The notes beneath the pieces are model-generated. The model saw nothing but the letters and a program-made list of their open reading frames with translations, did not search any database and was not told the origin of the DNA. 64,000 bases of DNA, taken from NCBI GenBank assembly GCA_030544215.1, contig JARZZO010000012.1, positions 37,363,194 to 37,427,193 on the forward strand, given 5' to 3'. The translations under genes were made by a program, and so were the position numbers. Origin of the DNA: Zantedeschia hybrid cultivar (taxonomy: Eukaryota; Streptophyta; Magnoliopsida; Alismatales; Araceae). This document shows positions 55,085 to 64,000 of the stretch, in pieces. Positions within the stretch are counted from its first letter, which is position 1; each line of letters opens with the position of its first letter.

Positions 55085-55959
55085 TGATGAGGCAGAATCC
55101 GATTCGGCCTCAGTCCAACAAGCGGCAGTAAGAGGCCCCCTGGCAGCCTTCGGCTCATTAGCGGCCCAGCAGCCCTCGGCCCAGCAAGCAACCCAGTGGT
55201 CCTCGGCCCATTAGCGGCCCAGCAGCCTTCGGCCCGTAAGCGGCACAGTAGCCCTCGGCCCAGCAGGCTTCGGCCCATCAGCGGCCCAACCCCCTTTCGG
55301 CCCGATAGCCGTGTCCGGCCCACTCCGGTGAAGGACTAGGCACTATGGCGGTTTACCAGTAAGCCCGGAACATAGTCCTATATCGGCTATCACCGTTAAC
55401 CATCCTCTATCCTCCGCTATAAATACACCGCTATTTATTGCCAAAGGTATGTCTTCGTGACCCTTAAAGGACTACAGTCCGAAAAGCTCTAAAGTAGCTT
55501 CTTCCACCTCTTTGCCTTCTGAATCGAACCATCTTCGGAAGCTAACTTGACCATCGGAGGGGGTTCCTAAGGGCCGAAGCCCGGGACTCCTACTGACCGG
55601 TTCTTCTTCTTCTTGCCCTCCTGTAAGAGCTCAGTTCGAATCTTCGCTGACCTCCCCGAGTCGGTCTCGGCCACCGACCTCGGACTCCTTCCTCCGGTCT
55701 CGACGCCGTTCGCCGGCTGATTCTCAAGGTGCCCCCAACTCCGCATCGACCACCCTTCGACCGGAGGGACCTCGGCCGCACTTTCCAGAAGCTGGCCGAC
55801 GTTCGATCGAGCGACCCTCGGCTTCGGATTCTCGACCGAGTCTTCGCCTCCGTCGCCATCCGGATCCCCGTCGGGCCTCTTCACCGATCCGACCCAGCTC
55901 CGAAACCAAACTTCGGATTCCAGCTTCGGAATCCGGTCGTGATAGCTTCGGCTACATCA
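55085..55959 (+). repeat. Element G1 3' LTR
   Basis: 875 bp. It lacks 23 bp present in the 5' LTR near 44307-44330. Differences from the 5' LTR are concentrated in the last 256 bp. Confidence 0.97.
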
Positions 55960-55964
55960 GCTAG

Positions 55965-56460
55965 AAAGTGAGCTGACTTGGTCGATCGATCAACAATCAC
56001 CCAAATCGCATCTCTTCTGCTGGGTGACACAGGCAATCCCATCATGAAATCCATAGTCATATGCTCCCATTTCCACTCTGGAATCGGCAGTGGCTGCAAC
56101 AAACCTCATGGCCTCTGATGCTCTGCCTTAACCTGCTGACAAATCAGGCACCTTGCCATATATTCAATTATATCTTTATTCATTTTAGGCCACCAAAGTG
56201 CCTCCTCAAACAATGATACATCTTGACCATTCCAGGATGCACTGCATATCTAGAATGACGCACCTCATCCAGAACACTCTTGCGCACCTCCTCCTCTGCC
56301 GGAACATAAAGTCTACCTTAAAACCTGATTGTGTCATCTTCTCACAGCTTTGACTCTGATATCTAGAGAATATCTGATAATTCTACCTCTGCCCTCTGAG
56401 ACTCAATCATTGAATGGTACATTGTTGGTCTTACGGTCAACTGACAATAATAGCCCAGGG
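55965..56460 (-). pseudogene. Chromovirus integrase N-terminal half
   Basis: Minus-strand codons give the zinc finger (VRHSRYAVHPGMVKMYH, CLICQQVKAEHQRP), then LLQPLPIPEWKWEHMTMDF and GLPVSPSRRDAIWVIVDRSTKSAHFL with the first catalytic Asp (TMDF). It stops at the G1 insertion and continues at 44282. Several stops and small indels lie to the right of 56120. Confidence 0.88.
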
Positions 56461-59050
56461 TTTAATGTCATTTATAACCTGATGTGAGTGTGAATCTTCA
56501 TTTTCTCCTATTGTGATCCCCACATGAGACATAGTGTCTGTATTCATCGAAAGTGTGCACCTTTACAAGCTGTTAAATGAAGTGAAGATTTGATGCGGGC
56601 TGCTAAATTTGCAAAAATATTAGGGTAATAGTAAGAGTGAAGTGATGATAGCTACTAGCTAAGTGTAAGTTTGCTCGACCAAATAAGAAAACCACAATTT
56701 GGCTCCCGTTAATCATGAGTTTTAAGAACATTCTCATCATTCAAGGACCTAAAGATATTTTGGCCTACCTTAGTAGCTAACCATTCAACACTAATTCTTG
56801 CCAAATATTTTCAATGTATTCCACAGTGCCAAAAAGAGATATTAACTTGAGTAGTATAAATTGTAACGACTCCCACTGACTCGGTTTGGCCGTGTCAACT
56901 TACTTTGAACTGACAGATTTTGCCACAATGGGAACAACTCAAATATATCTATATGTTTCCAAAGCGAGCATGCATAAACAAACATCATAGCCACAAAATA
57001 ATCCACTTTATAAGAAACACTAAGAACTGATAATAACAATAATGGAATACTTGTCCAGGATCTTTACCATTCAAATAAAATTATTACATCTCGGGGTCTG
57101 AATAGACTAAGTTATTACATCAAATCTAAAATTGAAAATAAATTGAAACCTACTTCTAACTAGAAATTCTTGAACTTCTAGTTCTAGATCTCTCAATCCT
57201 CCCCAAGCTCAACCTCAGCCTCTGCTAAAAGATGTTAATTAGTAAGACTATGTTCCTAACCAACTCAGCACGCTTATAATCCACAAAATTTCACAGTTTT
57301 TGCATACATCATATACATAAAGGAAAAGCATGATAACGCCTAAACATAATGAACATTGATATCATATATACATCTTCTGCTCCTAAAACATGTTCTTCAT
57401 CCTCTATCCATAACATGTGCAATCATGAATATTTCTTAAATATAATCTTAAACATGCAGTTTACTTCATAACATGGCTTATTTTACATGATTCATACATA
57501 ACATCATCTTATCACATCATAGCATATGACAAGCAACCATAACACATCATAGAGACATCATATCATCATCTTTTTTATCTAGTGGTAAGGCAAAACCTAC
57601 TAAGTCTTCTACTATGTAGTAGGGGGGACGCTCTTAGCCCCACCTAGTTAGCATACAAGCATACTTCTAAGATTTTAGCATGTTGCCCACAAGCTTATAC
57701 ATACATCCTCATAGTTGTAAACCAAGTGCGTATGGGAATCTAGAGATGGCCTTATACTATTGACTGGTGCATCTATCATAACATCTTAATTACATGCATA
57801 CATATACTGTGTAGTGTCATTCTTAAAAGTGCATAAACATGACCTAAATGATGCAAGATTCCACAAAATAATAGTTTATGTCGGATCATTGTCTACTGAC
57901 TAAAATGCATCCCTATTAGATGACACCTCCTATAAGGCACGTCACCCTATCATGACATCTTTCAGAGCATTAGAACATATTCAAATTAAATAAAAACCTT
58001 GATTAATTTTCAAAAACTATGAACATTTTCATGCTGCTTAATAAGTTAATTATGGCTAACATACTAATAAAAGCTATATGCTTAGCATTAACAGAATAAT
58101 CTTTCGAATTTACGTGAAATAATTAGGAATTAACTAAACTATTTATAACAATTGAAACGCATTAACCAGCCCTGATATTTCTTGGAACCCACATCATTTG
58201 AGGATGACACCCTTCAACCCACATTCACAAATTCACAATTTTCCACAAATATTTGCATGATTTCAAACTAAAATGTTATGCAAACATGTTTTCAAGCATC
58301 CAACATCGTTTTTGACATATCAAATGTCTATATAAGAAAATAACTTTGAGAATAGATTTTTCTATAGGAAAATAGCTATGGAACAAGGGTTAATCATTAC
58401 TTGCCTCTACACAAAAGACCAAAAAACATAATGCAGCCTGCCTAGACAAGGCACCTCCTCTAACGCACGCCCACACCACTACGAGAACTTTTCGTGAAGT
58501 CCTCCACAAATCGCACAAAGAATCACCATGAATTGTACTAGAAACCCTCAACACTTGCTCTAAGAGCGTCTTCAATCTCTCTAAATCTCTTTCTAGGGCA
58601 TAACAGATGCATAAGAGGGGCCTTAGGATAGAAGGGTTCTATTCAAAGGCTGCTGGGATTGAGTTCCATGCGGAACAAGACCCTCATGGACAGGAACTAA
58701 TCGAGTCCTACTAAACTAGCCTATAGGCTTGAAATGCATCTGTCTAACCAAACGCCTCTTAGAGGTCTTTGAAATGAGTCACCCACGGTCGACACCTATT
58801 CAGGGGTAGGTGTCTCCCTGGCTCCACTCCTAACCCACCCTAAGTCCACTAATGGGCCATTAAAGCTACTAATGTGCTCTAACAAGCTCCTAATGGGCTA
58901 ACTATTGCATAAATCATTTCACACTATACAATATAAGACATTTCTCAAGTCAGACTTTTATGGTCATTAACTGTTCGTAGTTTAACATCTTCGAAGGTTA
59001 AGCTTGAGACTATTATGGACGCTTAAGGGTGACTTCAACAGGGCAGCCCA
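56461..59050. other. Unresolved AT-rich region, possibly chromovirus leader and LTR
   Basis: No gene seen. TGTAACGACTCCCACTGAC at about 56855 looks like a chromovirus LTR terminus, which would place the 5' LTR of the remnant somewhere to the right, but the other end and a PBS could not be fixed. A GACACCTA/TAGGTGTC hairpin (58791-58798, 58807-58814) lies within a palindrome of the GCGTC family. Confidence 0.35.
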
Positions 59051-61735
59051 CAGCCCAATCCAATTTCACTCATCTCAATTACTTCGAAAGAGAAATTTTC
59101 ACAGCAATGGCTCTGGGCATTGCACTACAACTACCATCCAAATTTACTAGCACTGCCCCGTAAGAAGTGCATCTTAAATGATGTGTACTGCCCAATCTGT
59201 TGATTGGATAATAATTGTGCTGCAATGCCCTATGGTACACCGTGGAAAATATTTCTCATTTTGAAATTGAGAAGACCCAAATACCATGAATGAGGTTCAA
59301 CCAAATATGGGTTGAAACGTTGCAGAACTAGGCCGGGGGTTAAATTAAGTTCACCAAATTTCATAAATCAAGTCTAATACAGCCTACTCGACTCATTTAA
59401 GTTCGTGAACAAGTTCATTTAATATTTTAATTATTTAAAATTATAATATAAATTTTAAATAATTAATTTAATTTTAAAAAATTAAACTTTTTATTAAGAT
59501 CTTAAAATTTTTAACTTTCTAATAGGAACTAATGGGAGTACGAACATACTTGCTTCACATTTAGTTTCACATCGAAACTTTCATAAAGTTGTACTATGAT
59601 CATTTTTAAAAGGTATCCATGGCATTTGCCACTGTGGACTCATAGCCCATCCAACAATTGGCTTAAATCTCTGGGATGAACAATGTCACCATACTTTAGC
59701 CTTAGTTCATTAACTCAACCTTTAAAAATTTTTAATCTGTCTCATGGAATTATTAAGCTCACTCGAGCTCATCGAGAAAATAAATTTGAATAAGCATCTT
59801 ACACAGTTGAGTTTTTTCAATATCACATCCTTTAAACATAGTGAATTCAAAATAAATCCCTATCTCCTACATATTTTGTAATTAGTCCTTATATACTCAA
59901 ACTTTTAGTTTTAATCCTTAAGTTTGTTTCTGAGAGTTTTTCTTAACACTATCATAATTAAACATGAGTTTAAGACTCACTCTAAAAAAGTCAATTATAC
60001 TCCTATTTAAATTGTGAGTTTTACTTATATCCACGATAGCTAGTACTTACTAGTTGTCAACATAGCTAAAATAAAAAATATTTTTTTAAGTTGTCCAAAA
60101 AAGTCCTACATGTCCATGCAACCCTATCTCTAATTGGACAAATAAAAAAAATCTAAAAAATAATAAAAATATTATTAGAATCGACCCGTTAATGTCATTT
60201 TAGTGTTCATCAAGGCTTAATTTTTCATTTGTAGAGTCATCTCAAGTATTGTCATCCGTTCTTGCATTGGTTTGAAGAATCTTTCATAAATATTCGCTGC
60301 TTTTAAACTATTAATAAAAAAATATATTACTAAATTATATTAAGTTTATAAGGACCAATACCAAATTATACAAGATACATTGATTTACTTTGAATTTACT
60401 ATTTTTTTAAGGATCAATATCAAAAAAGGCCCCGGATATTTTATCAAAATTGATTAAAATTAGTCAAACCAAGTCTACCTTGGCACATTTGTAGCCCTAC
60501 ATGCTCATGGCCCGTGGCAGGTGTGCCAAGATCAGACTTCCTCTCGGCGAAGCCGACAGGAGTTGGCATCCCACATGGTGGGACGCATTGGATATTTAGT
60601 TGCTCCGTCGCATCATAGCGGACACGGCTAAATGGGCCACATTCGTTTTGCCAGTACCTCACCCAGAACCTAGTGGCAGGGAACTATATATGAGACCGCC
60701 CTTTCACCCCTCGGGCACCAAGAACTCTGGATATTATTGCTTTTGGTTTCACGAGTAACTTCCACTACCACAGCTTCGTAGACTCCTTTTTTTTTTTTGC
60801 CCATAGTTAATATAACAGTGAAGAAAAACAAAACATCAGATGAAGAGTTTGCTTTTTGTTTATTCGCTTGGACATGATTCTGTGTGCTGTGAGGGGACCA
60901 ACTCCATACCAATGAGCCCACATTGGTGAACAGAGAAATGTTCCAAATGAGTAATACTTGTGTACTAAAAGTTTTTTTTCAAAAAAATATACAACAAATT
61001 CAAAGTCAACTCGAACTCACTAACTATACCGTCAAATTTTTCATCGGATGCTCTAAAAAAAATTAAAATTTTTGAGAAGAAAACCAAAAAAGAAAAAAAG
61101 AAAAATCAGCTTTAGCAAGGAGCAGGCCCGCCTTCTGATCGCTTCGATCGGACGGCCTACTAAGTCAGTGCAGGACACGTCCCGCATTGCCCAGCACAGT
61201 GCAGCAAGTATTACTCGTTACGAATTTGACTGATCTGCTTTCAGACATGCTGGCCCAAACCCAACCCATCCACATTCCTGATAGTCAAAAGAGTAATACT
61301 TGTTGGTGCAAAGTGAAAATACAATGCACCAAAATGAAAATACAAGGCTCTAGACAGATACTCCATTCCAGGCACCCTAGCTAGGGCATCATATTTACAT
61401 TTCTCTCACAGTAAGTGCCAAACAGTTAACCGGAGGTCAAGTTAACCAGAGGCCGCAAAAATCAGCTTCATGCACAGCATATTAACTCAATTGAAATTTG
61501 CAAGGTTGTATGTTTTTGACCTTCCAAAGATTATTCAATGCTGCCTCCCATCAAGCTCCATGAACAGAAAACAAGCCTTCTCTGGATCCCAACCATGCCC
61601 CAAAACTTTGTTTCAAATCATAAAAGTTGTAGTATCTAAAATGTCTTTGTAACCCTGCACATATGAGACTTGTGAACGATGCTGAAAATGGTGAAAGTGT
61701 GAATAAATTTTAAAAAAAATTAATGACAAGAGAGA
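59051..61735. other. Intergenic DNA left of the WD40 gene
   Basis: Mostly AT-rich with A/T runs. 60470-60780 is less AT-rich and holds GGCCCATT (minus, near 60633) and a TATATAT word (near 60684), a possible small promoter, but no gene could be attached to it. The part nearest 61736 should include the 3' UTR of the WD40 gene. Confidence 0.4.
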
Positions 61736-63774
61736 CTAGAAATGAACACCATTTAAATGATCTCCATTTTGCGGCCAGCAAACTGTTTTCAGAATGGACT
61801 GTGAGACATTTTCTGCGAATATCAGTTCACCACTCTTGATGCTCCAGATGCGCAGGTAGCAGTCCTCTCCACCTAAATTAAAGGTATACTAAAACCTAGT
61901 TCGATTGGCCAACATGCCGTGAGGGAAACAAAGTGGGTCAAAAGATATTACCAGACATTACAAGTGTCTCAGATGGATTGACACCCAGCTCTATATGAGA
62001 GTGAGAATTTACGTGACCTTCGTACGACTGGACAGCTCCTCTATGTAGAAGGCGCTTGTCAAAAAGTTTGATCTGCGTCAATAACAAAAAGGATAAATAC
62101 ACTAGAACTCTGATATGATGAGCAAACAGCACTTTGCAAGAAAGAAAAATTCCCCAACAGGCATAATATATGCAACATTGCACCTACAACTGCAAAGGAC
62201 AACAAAGATAAAGCAAGTTCTCGGCGCATCAGTATACATTTAATGGGCAATTTGCACTGTTGCAAGTACACACATTTCACATGACACCATGATTGCAATG
62301 AGAGACGAACTCATAGCCACTGATTACTAACATTCAATTACCAATATTGTCCCTGTTCAGATGAAAAAAAAATCACAAACTAATCGGCCCAGTAAATCTT
62401 GGTACCCAGATATCTAAGAATTTCACAGATTACTATCACTATAAGAGAAGACAGGGAAAGAAAGCTATGGCTTGTCCCACGAATTTTATTAATATATAAA
62501 TAGAGGTAGTATTAGCATAATCAAGTGAGGAAAAGAGGTTTATACATCATTGATAGTTTTGCATAATTGTTTTAGTGTATCATGTAATTACCTAAATGTC
62601 ATTACAAATACAACCATGACAAGAACATATGTTCCTAGATTGTGCAGGACTAGAAAACTTGATGACATTAACATTCTTAAACAAATATCAAACTTGACAA
62701 CAATAACAGAAGTCATCAATTGCATGGCATTTTCACTACTCTTTCTAGCATGTTGTACTTGTCTCTCCACCATTGCAAGCACTTAAATCACATCTTTTTC
62801 CACTTCACAATCAGCTTTACTCATTTCTTTGTGTGTATGTATACACAGAGGGGAGTACAATGACTGTAGTTCTTAATCTTAGTGCATAGTTCAAAATTTT
62901 TGTCACATTAGAAGTCTAAATAATTGAGAGAAACTTCAATATAAAAGGATTATGCGACTGTTTTAGTAATAACCTAACCATGACTTCTAATCTTAGCATA
63001 TACTTCAGTTTGTAATAGAATTCATAATTTATCCCCATGGTTCTTCCTTTTATTATTCAAGTATAGTCAATTTTTAAAATGTCTATTAAAAGTATATTTC
63101 ATTAGATCTATTTCAAATATTAAAAAATTGACAAAAAAACCACCAAACTTTTTAGGTTCCCGTAAAGATAAATAGTATAGAAAGTTGTCATAACAAACAC
63201 GTTGATATCCTCATATCCTCACCAAATTGCTATAAAAATGATCATTGAACTGGCATCAAAACCTAGAGGTAACCATTCATTGACAACTCCAAGCAAGTTT
63301 TCATATTCACAGCCCTGGAAGCAGATTTTGTTGCCCTCAGAATGTCAATTATCCAATGTGGATTTTGTAGAACAGCCAGTTTATCTTCAACACAAGAATC
63401 AGGGGGCATTGTAGTATAAGATAAATGGGCAAGCATGACTAAATAAATATTTCAGTTTGGCTTTACGGTTGAACATAAATAAGTATGCAAATGCTTATTC
63501 TTGTTAAATAAAAACTTGTAAAATTTAAATGAAAACTCACAGATCCATCCATGGAGCTTCCCAAGAAATACTGTTCATCTGATAGGAGGCATACCAAGCT
63601 ACAAAGTAATAAAATAAAATACTGAGTGAGTTAAGAACCAAAGTTGCAAATCATCTAGTAATTAATAGACGAATTTTTTTCTAGGAAATGCATAGATGAT
63701 GTGGAAGAACAAATATTGTGATACCTGCAAACTGCTGAGGGCATAAGAGCACTTTGGCAGCATGGATTTCTCAT
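61736..63774 (-). CDS. WD40-repeat protein, DCAF4-like, last four exons
   Basis: Minus-strand exons are 63725-63774, 63541-63598, 61952-62072 and 61736-61872. All three introns (63599-63724, 62073-63540, 61873-61951) have GT-AG ends and phases that fit. The joined 366 nt are open and end at TAG 61736-61738. The protein shows WD-type strands: CLLSDEQYFLGSSMDGSIKLFD, then a VQSYEGHVNSHSHI segment, then GGEDCYLRIWSIKSGELIF. The GHVN...GxDCYxRIWS pattern recalls DCAF4/WDR21, a substrate receptor of CUL4-DDB1 ubiquitin ligases; that identity is inference. The 5' exons lie beyond the window. It is the only host gene here that looks intact. Confidence 0.85.
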
Positions 63775-64000
63775 CTGCAATGCAGCAAAAGGACATGTAT
63801 TAGACCACCAATATTTTGAACATTTAAGCATACACAATTTCAACAATAGTTTCTAGGAAGCCCTGATTAGCACAGGTGTTTCATCCATCCATATAGAAAT
63901 CAGGGGAAAATGTTTTGAGGGTTACAAGTGTAATGAAAAAAAGGGGCACCAGGGATAAGTTTCTGATTGGTTCCCAGACCGGGTTGCCCTATGGTCTCTG
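63775..64000 (-). other. Intron of the WD40 gene
   Basis: A pyrimidine-rich tract and AG precede the exon at 63774. No further exon could be defended up to the window end. Confidence 0.5.

Larger units (their letters stand above)
44283..55959 (+). mobile_element. Tat-type Ty3/gypsy element G1
   Basis: LTRs 44283-45180 and 55085-55959 are flanked by perfect GCTAG duplications (44278-44282 and 55960-55964). It has a PBS at 45183, gag and pol on plus, a 73-bp tandem array, an antisense three-exon gene and a PPT. It is 11.7 kb and structurally complete. Coding defects are an in-frame TAG between gag and pol, and one extra base near 50172. G2 is a related copy in the opposite orientation. Confidence 0.97.

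Noticed and set aside
60670..60921. Small minus-strand frame beginning with a Lys-rich stretch after an internal Met
   Set aside because: The Lys run is the translation of a poly-A tract; no domain, no supporting promoter or splice context.

Overview
The window is nuclear DNA of a flowering plant. It is almost entirely nested LTR retrotransposons of lineages known only from plants (Ty1/copia, Athila-like, Tat/Ogre-like and chromovirus Ty3/gypsy). It also holds a decayed copy of plant mitochondrial DNA (ccmC plus a trnI-CAU remnant), and the last four exons of a spliced WD40 gene lie at the right edge. A eudicot is likely, but the species cannot be read from the sequence. There are no operons; genes are organised as LTR - PBS - gag - pol - PPT - LTR.

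Layout. 1-1180: decayed Ty3/gypsy pol (minus). About 1200-2227 and 21344-21700: a mitochondrial insertion with a frameshifted ccmC, split by copia element A (2228-21343, minus, 1.55-kb LTRs). Element A is itself split inside its gag-pol by copia element B (6911-16663, minus, 1586-bp LTRs). About 21.75-26.18 kb: an Athila-like LTR, PBS and gag (plus). 26183-33590: the 3' part of a Tat-type element, G2 (minus). It has a 3' LTR interrupted by an oppositely oriented solo LTR, an antisense spliced accessory gene, a 69-bp tandem array and the last codons of pol. At 33590 it joins abruptly to an Ogre-like element, O (minus, 33590-43498), whose gag-pol stays in one frame but carries thirteen nonsense codons. 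44283-55959: a nearly complete Tat-type element, G1 (plus), with a perfect GCTAG target-site duplication. It interrupts a chromovirus integrase whose two halves lie at 44056-44282 and 55965-56460. 56.5-61.7 kb: unresolved AT-rich DNA. 61736-63774: the 3' end of a DCAF4-like WD40 gene (minus).

How the parts work together. Each element encodes Gag, protease, reverse transcriptase, RNase H and integrase for its own copy-and-paste cycle, and every copy here carries at least one break. G1 and G2 also carry, antisense to pol, a three-exon gene with its own TATA box and G-box region. Elements A and B share a structured leader upstream of gag: four hairpins with a conserved loop, unrelated stems and matching spacing. 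They also share a three-tier hairpin near the U3 start of the LTR. The leader hairpin array is the best candidate for an undescribed cis-acting RNA system in this window.
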